NCBI RefSeq assembly: GCF_000150955.2
Contig: NC_011669.1
Span: 1,308,993-1,372,992, forward strand
DNA length: 64,000 nucleotides
From: Phaeodactylum tricornutum CCAP 1055/1
Lineage: Eukaryota > Bacillariophyta > Bacillariophyceae > Surirellales > Neidiaceae
Reading direction: 5' to 3'
Positions 55,610 to 64,000 of this stretch are shown here, piece after piece. Within the stretch, counting starts at the first letter, position 1; every line of letters starts with the position of its first letter. The position numbers and the translations under genes were made by a program. A model generated the notes under the pieces. It did no database searches, was not told the DNA's origin, and worked only from the letters and a program-made list of their open reading frames with translations.

Positions 55610-57305
55610 TTATTCTCTTAACACTGCCACCGACAATGATAGAAGCGACAGTAGACTGCAGAGTGTTGTTATTTGAAAGGTCGGCACCCAAGCAACCTTC
55701 ACGGCGTGCTCGATGCCGGCGACGTAGCCATTGAAGGCGGCGAGCAGTCCAAACCCCCCAATGTCGAAAACGTCTGCTATCGTGGCCGATGATTTAGCTC
55801 CTCCCCGAGCGAGAGCATAGAGCGATGGTGGGACTGTTTCGGAATAGATAAAAACCAATAGTGAGATTTAGAATATGTCCACGCGACAATGTCTCTCACG
55901 AAAGAAGCACGCAAATGCGTGCAGGAATGGACTCACTGTAGAAAGGTATTGCAAAAGAAAACCCCCATAGAAACATACATCCAGCAGCGGCAGTTTCAGA
56001 CAGTGTCCAAATTCCCGCGACGTGCAGTAGTTGGGCGATGGAACTGACGGCAGCAGCTCCCAATAGTGCCACCAACGAAGCTGCTTGTTTGCGCTTCGAT
56101 ATTTTCGCGTACAATGATGATCCCAGTGATATAGACAGCAAACATCCAACGGCGTAGATAGATCCTGTTTGGGCGGCAAATGCTGGCGTCGACCGGTATA
56201 CTTGACTCATCAACGTTGGTACAAAGAGTAGGAATGACGCAAACACCATGAGACACGACCGGCTGACAAGATGCAACCAGAACTCGGGAGTCTTGGATTC
56301 TCTCCTTAAAACAAGTAAGGAATCTTTCATTGTCGGCTTTTTATTGGGTACGAACGATTCTTCGCTAGGATCGGCAGACGCCTTGTCCGACACCCCACGA
56401 CCAAAAATGGTCAAAAGCGCCACCGAGACTACTTGTAGGGCGGCGGAAACAGTGAACACGACCCTCCAGGGTTGCACCATGCGGGTTCCAAAATACTGCA
56501 GTACGGAAGCAAACAAGGCAAAGGCGACGGCATTCCCGGCTCGGGCAGCAGCGGCCAGCATACCGACTCGCGACGCCCATTGGTCCGCCGAAAATGCTTG
56601 GTGAATGGCGTTGATACAACCAGCCCAGCAGGATGAAAAAATAAAGTCGACGCAGATCCAGGACGCGGCAAAGACCAAGAAGCTTTGCGTAGTAGATATC
56701 AACGCCAACAATCCAGCAAGCAGCGAAAGGGCAATTTGCAAAGACCGAATACCTCCGACGTGGTCAATGACGGGTCCAAGGACCAATTTTCCAACCGCCA
56801 CCGCCAGCGTCGCCACTGTGAGCTGTCGAGCCATCAATTGTTGTGGCGGAAGAGTCCACGAGGGACTAAACGTCAACCCCGTCGACGGCGCCAGAAGCAT
56901 GGGCAATACACTAGGTAAAGCGCATTTGGCACCCATGACGGTAAAATAGACCGAAGACAAGGCTATCGCCATGCCCCGTTCTTGACGTCTTTGTATTTGT
57001 CGTTGCTCGCCTTCTTCCAACTCCACTGCTTGCGTAGCTCGCAAAGCGACCTGTTGTTTCTTGGAGGGTAGCCGGGAACGCGTTTTCGCCCCACCGCCAA
57101 CGGAACAAGCGATCATATTGTTAATGTGCGTCATTTTTGAAGCACTTTCCCGAAGGCTTTGGTTGTTTTTTGTGGTTGGACACGATGATGGAAGTGTATG
57201 GAAGGATGCGTTTGGTATCAGGGGACAATCTGTGCTGAAGCTGGTCCCCGAGGACACAATGAGACACAACAAGCCCGATGCATAGGTAAGTCTACAATCT
57301 TTCAT
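55610..57305 (-). CDS. major facilitator superfamily transporter
   Basis: Exons on the minus strand: 57305-55937 and 55833-55610, intron of 103 nt in phase 1, 530 residues. The N terminus (LTYASGLLCLIVSSGTS followed by FSTDC) looks like a diatom plastid presequence, then about 80 polar residues lead to 12 membrane helices. MFS signature-like GPVIDHVGGIRSLQIALSLL sits in the loop between helices 2 and 3, and a Lys/Arg loop (YAKISKRKQAASLVALLGAA) between helices 8 and 9. Helix 12 is provided by exon 2 after AIPFYIPPSLYALARGGAKS. Likely imports or exports a small anion across the plastid envelope (inference); the substrate cannot be read from sequence. The alternative upstream Met would add 34 residues before the signal peptide. 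Confidence 0.82.
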
Positions 57306-57894
57306 GATGGTTGCTGGAGCAAATGTTATGGAAGACCTTCGATGGATCGCCTCATCTTTGGAGGTCTCTCTGTCACTGGTGTGGAAAGTTAGGCGAACTC
57401 TTACCACTCTCGTCTAAAAAGCCCTTGGTCGGCATTCTTCGCCATCAACTGACAGTTGACTGTGAGTCGTTGCTATCGACTTCACCGAGCAACCCCAACT
57501 TGTAGTGATTCAAATATCAAACCTTTTCCAAATGAGCAATTTGAAATAAATCTTCCACGTGTTTGGTTTTGATTCACGGGTCAAGTTCAGGTAAGATGAC
57601 GTTGGTAGGACCCATCTCCTTCATACTCCATCGCTTGTAACCTCAGATTGGCCTTTCAATCGAAACTGCTAAAATTCCGCATCCGATGCTGAGGATTGGT
57701 TTTAGACGTTGACTGTGAGATCACGGTCAACACAACAGGAACGACGTTCGAAACCCAACGTGCGCTTTTCTCGGAACCACCGAGAGATTCTTCAACACAC
57801 AACTATTTTCTTCTTACCCTCCAATGGAGTGGTCTTTTCGCAATTCTCAACCGAAAACCACAACAAACCGTTGCGTGCACGTGCAATTGAGACC
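57306..57894. other. divergent promoter region with paired motifs
   Basis: Between the MFS transporter (minus) and the cyclin-fold gene (plus). Holds two exact TGACTGTGA copies, at 57457-57465 and 57710-57718. No gene seen. Confidence 0.6.
57708..57731. promoter_or_regulatory. near-perfect dyad built on the TGACTGTGA motif
   Basis: GTTGACTGTGA, then GA, then TCACGGTCAAC: two 11-bp arms with one mismatch, 164 bp before the cyclin-fold gene start. The dyad suggests a dimeric regulator (inference). A second motif copy at 57457 is next to CAACTGACAGTTG, also a palindrome. Confidence 0.5.
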
Positions 57895-59004
57895 ATGAGG
57901 GCCCTACAACCAATGGCGATTGGAAATCGGAGTTTTCTTTGGCTTTTTTCTCTGCTACTTAGCTTTCCGCACACACTGGCAAGTTACGACATGTCATACC
58001 ACACTTCCACGACTACGACAACCTATACTGCCACTCCGACCGCCGACACGTACCACATTGAGCCGTTTCAAGGTCACACTCATCACATAGATTTACGAAC
58101 ATCACTAAATCTTCCTTTTGTGCGCGTCGAAGACACGGCGTTGATACTACGCTACACGGCGGAACTGAATCGTCGTCTGGAACAGGCCACCCTACGTGAC
58201 GAAACCATCCGCCCCGACGGCGCTTGGGAAACAAGCAGTATGGATAACGCTATACCTCCAGACCGTCGTGTGGATAATAGGCAGCTGCATCCTTGGGGCG
58301 TCGCGCGGATCCGACCGGCGCCGTCTCGGATGGATGCTCTTGCGGAGCGTCTAACCATTTTTCACGCGAAAACTCCGCGATCGGAGCCGTCATCCTCGTC
58401 AATGCCCCGCCGTGGCGTGGCACGGTGGGGTCCAGATTTGCATGCTTATTTACAGCACTTGATGCGTGTACTTTCGGTGAACGGTGAGCAGAGCCCGGAG
58501 CTTGCCTTGGCTTTAATGTATCTGGATCGTGCCTGCTCGGTGGAAACTCCCCGGAGCCCCGGTATCCACGCGTGTCCTTTGGTCACACCCCGAACGGCAC
58601 ATAGACTCGTGTTGACGGCATTTCTAGTCAGTGTCGAAGCGTGGCAGGGGAAGAGCGTCGTACAGATGTACGATGAGATAAAGTCGCTCGGTATTCCGCT
58701 GGAAACACTACTGGCCATGACTGATTGGATGAAAGAGGCCTGCGGTCATCAGCGGCTACTGATCACCCCGGAACAGACACGGCATTGGACGCAATCTTGG
58801 GAAGCACGCTTTCCATCCGCCCCGTTGACATCCGTATCATCGCAAGCGACGTCCTCGACGGATCTAGCTGTGCCGGCCTTTCCTCCACAAGTGCCTCTAA
58901 GGCCTTCCACTTTGACGACGACAAAGGAGCAGGAGGCGACCTTACCAAACTCAATATCTGAATCGGAGCTTTTGCACCCAAATCACTTGGTCCGCGCCGC
59001 ATAA
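57895..59004 (+). CDS. cyclin-fold protein (PHO80/P-U type) with N-terminal signal peptide
   Basis: Single exon, 369 residues from the ATG of MRALQPMAIG. The first 32 residues (NRSFLWLFSLLLSFPHTLAS) form a typical signal peptide. The middle is low in motifs. Residues about 180-290 match PHO80-like cyclin boxes: HAYLQHLMRVLSVNGEQSPE, ALALMYLDRACS, TPRTAHRLVLTAFLVSVEAW and VQMYDEIKSLGIPLETLLAM. These have the usual order SPE-LALxYxDR then HRLxLTA. Such cyclins pair with PHO85/CDK5-like kinases in the cytosol or nucleus, which conflicts with a signal peptide. Either the peptide is cleaved differently, the start is downstream, or the protein is membrane-linked. The C-terminal 80 residues are Ser/Thr/Pro-rich. 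Confidence 0.75.
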   Translation: MRALQPMAIGNRSFLWLFSLLLSFPHTLASYDMSYHTSTTTTTYTATPTADTYHIEPFQGHTHHIDLRTSLNLPFVRVEDTALILRYTAELNRRLEQATLRDETIRPDGAWETSSMDNAIPPDRRVDNRQLHPWGVARIRPAPSRMDALAERLTIFHAKTPRSEPSSSSMPRRGVARWGPDLHAYLQHLMRVLSVNGEQSPELALALMYLDRACSVETPRSPGIHACPLVTPRTAHRLVLTAFLVSVEAWQGKSVVQMYDEIKSLGIPLETLLAMTDWMKEACGHQRLLITPEQTRHWTQSWEARFPSAPLTSVSSQATSSTDLAVPAFPPQVPLRPSTLTTTKEQEATLPNSISESELLHPNHLVRAA

Positions 59005-59387
59005 CGCCCCTCTCCCATCCATAGAATTTTGACTAAAAACAGTAAAGCCTATGATGTAGTTTTGTAACATATAGCACAGGTGGGATTCATAGTCAGTCTA
59101 CTTGAAGTAGCCGTCTTACAATAATATGTTTTGAGTGTGTAGCAATTCGTATCAATGCTGCAGAATTACAAAGCGCAATAACGTTCGAGTTCTGGGAGCA
59201 AACAAATGTGTTGACGGTAGATAATTGTTTCGTGAGTAGCGAGGTTTAGCAAGGTTTTCGAGTTTGTCATAGCTTGCTTTGGCCGTCCAAGCTATGTGTT
59301 CAGGTTTAATTGTTTCAAAGGAGAGCGCGTGCGCAAGAATACAGTGGTATGGAGAAGTACAGGAAGGATGATATAGAGCAGGTACTT
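59005..59387. other. convergent intergenic region
   Basis: 3' flanks of the cyclin-fold gene (plus) and the Mpv17-like gene (minus). Nothing recognised. Confidence 0.55.
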
Positions 59388-60802
59388 CTACGCGGCGTGT
59401 GCAGCCGTCGAGTTCCCGATCGGCGGTGGAAAAGACGAAGATTCCATCGAGGAACGTTGCACCGTATCGAATAAAGCACTTGAGTTGGAGCCAAAGGGAG
59501 TAGCGGATGTCACTACTTCTTGCTGAAGGAAAAACAGATCCTTCGCGATGGCCTCCGCCATACCATTTTCGTCTTTGGACAGCTTCAAATCATTCATGGT
59601 GGAGACCGCAACAACTGGTTCGTCTGTGCTATCCCCTTTTGGTTCTTCTTTTTGTGACATTGACGCCAAAATCGCATTCCAAATCAAATCAACCGAATTG
59701 ACCCACAGAATACGGTGTTGTGCTGGAATGACACTGTAGGTAATACAATGTACGAGCGGCCAGAATTTCCACGCGGTAAAGACAATGCCACCAATCCTAT
59801 GCTTGACCGTCTGTTTGACCGTGCTCCAATCGTCACCTTGCAGAAGCCCTACAGCCGAGATATATACGGAACACTTGACGGTCAAATAAATGGTTTGATC
59901 CATAAGGATCTTTTCCACACGGTTCCAGATACCACCCTCGACGGGAAGAATGTGATCACTGAATTGGTAGTATTCATGTACGAGCGGTCCGAAGCAGAGA
60001 CCGATAAAGCCGTTCCGGAGTGTTCGTGAGGCATCAAAGTCGAGAACATTCTTCTTTTGAAAAAGTGTCTGGGACAGCCAGTCACCGAGCAGGTATATGA
60101 CAACATTAATAAGCGTTTTTGTGAAGATAGGTTTTTCTTCCAGGCTCGATTCGTAGTTGGCCCAGTTGTCGAGAGGGATACGCATGGCGATTTCCTGGAA
60201 TAGTAGACAAAACAATCAGCTTCTGGTTTTACTTGTTGAACCAGCGATACAAAGATAAAATGCCTTCCACTTACACTCTGCGTCCATCCTCGAGTCATAC
60301 CGTGATCAATGTTAAGCACGGTAAAAATGACAAAGCCAAAACTAACGGCCAGGAGTGTTCCGTTGAAGAGTTTCTTTTTTAGATCTTTCCATTCTGGATC
60401 CATCAAATCGGCGTTGCTCGCTGGATCGGGCTCATCAATCAATCCGATCTCGTCTACGGATGAATCCAGTAATTTAGTCGGCACATACGTGGCTTCGTGG
60501 TTTTCTAATGCTGGCGGAGGTAGGAGTTCTTCGGATTTCGTTGATGATTCCTCTCGATCTACAACCTGATTCGACGGTTGCAGGCCTCCGGAAGATTGCG
60601 AGAATATCGCGGTAGGTCGAACGCCAGCAGCGCTAAACCTGTTCTTGCGGATAGCATGATTGTATGCATTCCGATACGGGATGGGATTGGGAGACAACGC
60701 TTTCGTGCTTTGGATTGTAAAAGCCCAGGATTTTGTTGTTGGCGGTAGGCTGAAAGCAAAACACCATACGAGAAGGAATGCTGAAGTCGCTTGTCGCCTC
60801 AT
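59388..60802 (-). CDS. Mpv17/PMP22-family membrane protein, plastid-type presequence
   Basis: Exons on the minus strand: 60802-60275 and 60194-59388, intron of 80 nt in phase 0, 444 residues. A signal peptide (FLLVWCFAFSLPPTTKSWA followed by FTIQS) gives a diatom plastid presequence. After a spacer of about 140 residues with one membrane helix (LLAVSFGFVIFTVLNID), exon 2 holds the Mpv17/PMP22 domain: YESSLEEKPIFTKTLINVVI, LGDWLSQ, GPLVHEYYQF, KILMDQTIYLTVKCSV, and VFTAWKFWPLVHCITYSVIP, with the W-FWP motif and QHRILWVNSVDLIWNAILA. Family members form channels or scaffold membranes in peroxisomes, mitochondria or plastids. The C-terminal tail is Ser-rich. Confidence 0.85.
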
Positions 60803-61413
60803 AGCTTCTTATCTGCCACTCCGAGACAATATTGATTTCACAGATTTAAGCAAAGAGCGCTGTCAAGAATTGACAAATCAGCCCTGTTGCGACCTTTTAC
60901 ACAATTAAAGTCAGATTAGAGAACCCCCTCCAGAGCTCGAGCACAGTAAGACCGATGAAGGGAATCACAATGCCGCGGAGTCTTTTTGAGACTAGTCGAA
61001 TATGTGGTACTACACTAGCGATCTTGCTATGCTGCACGCCTGTGCACTGCTGCATATAGGTATTCGTGAGTACACCAAGGAAAAGACCAATACAACAGGG
61101 AGAACCGTTGTCTATCTCTACTAGAAGGCGGAGCGATGAAGCGGATGAGAAACGAAGAAGCACTTCGCATCGTTGTCCTCATTCTAGACAGACAACTACA
61201 ACTTCTAGCTAGTAGAGCAGCGTAGTTACTTGACTCAACGGAGGACTGCAAGACAACGAGGCCATACGGGCCCTTGGCGGGATGGGTGCCTGTCCGGCGG
61301 CATTCGCCACGTCGTTTGAGAAGTTTCAATGTGCTCGTGACTAACCTTAAATGTAAAAAGATCGAAGCTGTACATGTACTACTAGCTGCAACTTCCGGAG
61401 TTAACTGTAAGTA

Positions 61414-61432
61414 CCCCCCCCCCCCCCCCCCC
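61414..61432. repeat. C19 homopolymer
   Basis: Nineteen C in a row, likely length-variable and a possible sequencing weak spot. Confidence 0.9.
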
Positions 61433-61581
61433 TATGCACAGAGATAGAAACAGCCCGTGGAAACGATCGGTTGAAATTGACAGTAACTCGGAATAAGGTA
61501 CTCACAGTCAGTGTCAACGAAAAACAATCCCTCGATGCTCAAGGTGATGGATGATATGGAAGACAAGCCAAATAACAACTC

Positions 61582-61611
61582 CCAAACGGGTGCTGTCTTG
61601 TGCCCGTTTGG
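61582..61611. repeat. inverted repeat, 9-bp perfect arms
   Basis: CCAAACGGG and CCCGTTTGG with a 12-nt spacer. Could form a hairpin in the 3' flank of an RNA or be a dimeric protein site; may also be chance. Confidence 0.45.
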
Positions 61612-61760
61612 TGACGAATAAACTCCATCAGCCAATGAAGCAAAACTAAAAATAGCGATATCTAATTACAAAGCAAAAATGGTGACCTTTTGAACAAGCT
61701 GATTGAAACCACCTTGTGTCAAACAAAATCGGCAAAACACAGGCCGCGTGTCAGAAAAAA

Positions 61761-62492
61761 TTAGAGCGGTCGTTCGAGTTCACAAAAAGATTCTTCAGTG
61801 AGAATCGACGTTCGCGACAAGTGTGGCTTAACACTCTCCGCCTTGGCTTTCGTAAAAGGTTCCAAAAAATGCTTTTCCTTCCGTTTTCGCGTTCCCAAAG
61901 ATAGAAGGTTTAGCGTTTTGCGCCTAGTTCGTTCAGTAATTTCGTGCAAAGTTTGTAAATTGAGCGTGGCGTTTGTTCTGCGGCGTTGCACTCGGGTGAT
62001 GTTGACGGGTTTTTGCAACGCCACGATTTCCGCTCGACTGTATCCGGCCTCTTGTAACATTTTGACGCGCAAAAATGCGGGCATGCACATTTCTGCACGA
62101 TCTCGGCGGTTCGGTCGATCTTGCTCATATGCATCCAGTGGGACACTGGATTCTGATTGGTGTGTCCATTCAATGGACAAGGGTGGTCCGGAGGATCCTC
62201 CAGGGTTGTCGCCAAGAACAATAGGATATTCTCGGATCTGAACGTTGCCAAAACTGACATGGCACGACTCTAGGTCAAGGTCGTGATCTTCCTGCCTCAT
62301 GATTCGTCGGGAATGCGAGCAGTTGGTATCAAGTTTGACGCTTTCAAGTTGGGAACGAACACTCATAATTCCAACATACCCAGGAGGTTGGGACGAGCAC
62401 AGCTTTTCAGGAGAAAAGACAGGGGTGCTTTCCTCTTCCTGATGGGAATTGGAAGCGATGAGCGCTAAAGGATCCGTGTCACGAGCTACCAT
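61761..62492 (-). CDS. orphan protein with a diatom-specific domain
   Basis: Single exon, 243 residues. The middle (about 79-150) reads VSFGNVQIREYPIVLGDNPG, then SSGPPLSIEWTHQ, PLDAYEQDRPNRRDRAEMCM and RVKMLQEAGYSRAEI. I remember the V-F-V-IREY-LGDNP-SSGPPLSI-W pattern from many hypothetical proteins in diatom genomes; no function is known to me. The C-terminal 90 residues are basic (RVQRRRTNATLNLQTL, RKRKEKHFLEPF) and probably helical. No signal peptide or membrane helix. The start is the first ATG after upstream stops. Confidence 0.78.
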   Translation of the reverse strand: MVARDTDPLALIASNSHQEEESTPVFSPEKLCSSQPPGYVGIMSVRSQLESVKLDTNCSHSRRIMRQEDHDLDLESCHVSFGNVQIREYPIVLGDNPGGSSGPPLSIEWTHQSESSVPLDAYEQDRPNRRDRAEMCMPAFLRVKMLQEAGYSRAEIVALQKPVNITRVQRRRTNATLNLQTLHEITERTRRKTLNLLSLGTRKRKEKHFLEPFTKAKAESVKPHLSRTSILTEESFCELERPL

Positions 62493-63133
62493 TGTTGGTT
62501 TTTATAGAATGTGCGCGATATAGGTGATTTGCTTCGTTTTATCAACTGTACGGCAATGCGAATATCGTCGTCTTCCCCGTTACTCTCTCGACCGAGAATC
62601 GACAAAGAAAGTCCGAGGCGACCAGGATCGATGGATCCGCAACGAATCGGATCACCTCCGTGTCCGGTCGTGCAAATACGTCCCCGTCCTCACGATGACC
62701 AGAATTTTTGACAAATTCCGATGACGACGAGGGAAGAAAGGCATTTTACAGAGTTCTTCATCGTTCCGATCGTCCAAATTCGAGCCGCTTTATATGAGGA
62801 ACTCTTATGATCTATGTCACTTTCGATTTCTCGATTAAATGTAGTCAAATTTTTTCTGAATAGATTCGTTCAACGGTGTTGATCTTCCGTCGTGACTTAT
62901 GACCCAGTTGCTGACGTATGTGCAGCCCAGAAAGGCCTGCTGTCGGGGAAGGCTACATGCTGTAGCCAATCAAAACCAAACGGAGAAATGGTCTTCCAAC
63001 TATTATTACCTTGCATGCGTGGAGATCAAACACAAGTTCGAGCGAATAGCCCTGCCCTATTAACGTGTTATGCGATAGGGGGAGTTCCGGGCCGACAATA
63101 ATCTGACGCCTCGGTTTTCTGACTTCACCGTTG
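62493..63133. other. intergenic region
   Basis: Between the diatom-domain gene (minus) and the solo LTR. Several short open frames on both strands, none with a recognisable family. Confidence 0.5.
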
Positions 63134-63535
63134 GTTAGCTGTTAACGAGAGTGGTACGACGGCAGACGAGCCCGCATGAGGACGAACAAGTAGGGCTCCA
63201 ATTATCCATAAGTCCAAAGCTGAAACTATGCCAGTGACTAACTGAGAAGACTCTCACGACCACAGTCACCGACGAAGTATAAGCGGAACTTACCCAAACG
63301 AATATCAAACAACCCAGTGAAAGGTTATATGACCGAATATATAACAAGCGTGATGGATGCTACGATTGAATGACTGGCATATAAAAGACCAGCATCTCAA
63401 TACAGGAAGTAGATAGAAACGTAATGTGAAGCAACTCACAACTTAGAACGAGGTAACGAACGGAACGGTTACATCTAGGTTAGGCAGTGGATACGGATAA
63501 TCTACTGGGAACGAACGAGTATTTCAACAGTTAGC
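63134..63535. mobile_element. solo LTR of an LTR retrotransposon, with target-site duplication
   Basis: A 390-bp unit at 63140-63529 begins TGTT and ends AACA, the inverted ends of LTRs, and is flanked by the 6-bp direct repeat GTTAGC at 63134-63139 and 63530-63535. A TATAAAAG box lies near 63381, as expected for an LTR promoter. Direct repeats on both sides with no internal region mark it as a solo LTR left by recombination between the two ends of a once complete element. The TGTT/AACA ends fit Ty1/copia-type elements, common in diatoms, though copia duplications are usually 5 bp. Orientation is not certain. The intact flanking repeat suggests a fairly recent insertion (inference). Confidence 0.65.
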
Positions 63536-64000
63536 TAGCTAGCTCCTTGGTTCTCTAATGTTGTGCAGACGGACGTTCCGTGGACTGTGAATCCCATGAC
63601 ACGCTGGACCCGAAGATCGCCGAGGCCGAGTTACATCCGCCTAAGCCATTTACTCTGCTGGCCGCAACCAAACAATGTCGAAACTTTGCTAATCTGTTCC
63701 CGACCTACACCACATCGTAACAAGCGGGGTGCAACTGTATTCTGTATCATCAGTAAAATAAAGAACAAGTTTGCGTGGTGTATCCGGTACTCTGCCAGCG
63801 CGTTCCGCCGGCACAAATCCTGCCTCTGGCCTCCTTTTGCATTCTTCCTGTTTTATTTTACTAAAATTATCAATTGTTGAGTATAAATCAGTAGCTGCTC
63901 GTGAGCATTTCTTGCAGCATGTGTGCCGCGTAGCAACTCATATGCGCCACTAACAAGGCAACGTGCTCCGCGGCTAGTCGCTCCCACAACGTGACGAGCA
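63536..64000. other. right-edge intergenic region
   Basis: Starts with a TAGC-rich stretch after the LTR duplication. No gene, repeat or element recognised up to the window end. Confidence 0.5.

Larger units (their letters stand above)
60803..61760. other. intergenic region with C19 tract and hairpin
   Basis: Between the Mpv17-like gene and the diatom-domain gene, both minus. Contains a C19 run, an exact TCACAGTCA at 61502-61510 and an inverted repeat at 61582-61611. No gene seen. Confidence 0.55.

Noticed and set aside
62892-63880. Further mobile-element remnants near the right edge
   Set aside because: Apart from the 390-bp unit with matched flanks, I saw no reverse transcriptase, integrase, or second LTR.

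Overview
This is nuclear DNA of a diatom, most likely a pennate such as Phaeodactylum tricornutum. The evidence is short GT-AG introns (mostly 70-100 nt, with one candidate of 206 nt), dense eukaryotic genes on both strands, several diatom-type bipartite plastid presequences (signal peptide followed by Phe at the cleavage site), nuclear genes for plastid proteins (sigma factor, DNA polymerase I, glutamate synthase), and a C-terminal domain that I remember from many diatom hypothetical proteins. Species assignment is inference.

Layout. 0-10 kb: the 5' end of an ERGIC/Erv-type cargo receptor (minus, runs off the left edge), a TKL-like kinase, a GEP4-type HAD phosphatase, a JTB homologue, a Nudix hydrolase, a relic of a spastin/fidgetin-type AAA ATPase, a PAP-phosphatase-like enzyme, a MAP2K-like kinase and elongin C. 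10-25.7 kb: a plastid sigma-70 factor, an orphan three-exon gene, a DHHC palmitoyltransferase with a 12-nt microexon, a secretory FKBP, a large membrane-anchored alpha/beta hydrolase, an orphan membrane protein and a double-domain phosphoglycerate mutase. 25.8-40.3 kb: exocyst Sec15, a MYST histone acetyltransferase, a plastid pseudokinase, a coiled-coil protein and a plastid DNA polymerase I with a SAP-like insert. 40.8-50.6 kb: an HTTM membrane protein, cyclophilin H, a small single-pass membrane protein and plastid glutamate synthase. 50.8-64 kb: an OXA1/YidC insertase, a La-motif protein, an MFS transporter, a cyclin-fold protein with an apparent signal peptide, an Mpv17/PMP22 protein, an orphan with a diatom-type domain, and a solo LTR near the right edge.

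The genes are housekeeping genes rather than one system, but plastid biology recurs: transcription (sigma), DNA replication/repair (Pol I), ammonium assimilation (GOGAT), and several envelope or stromal proteins carry plastid-type presequences. Genes are mostly in divergent or convergent pairs with 40-1300 bp between them. Splice structures were worked out by hand from GT/AG sites, phase and protein-family continuity; every multi-exon model given is in frame throughout.

The most unusual non-coding signal is an exact 9-mer, TCACAGTCA/TGACTGTGA, found nine times, all in intergenic DNA. No tRNA, rRNA, CRISPR array or intact mobile element was recognised.
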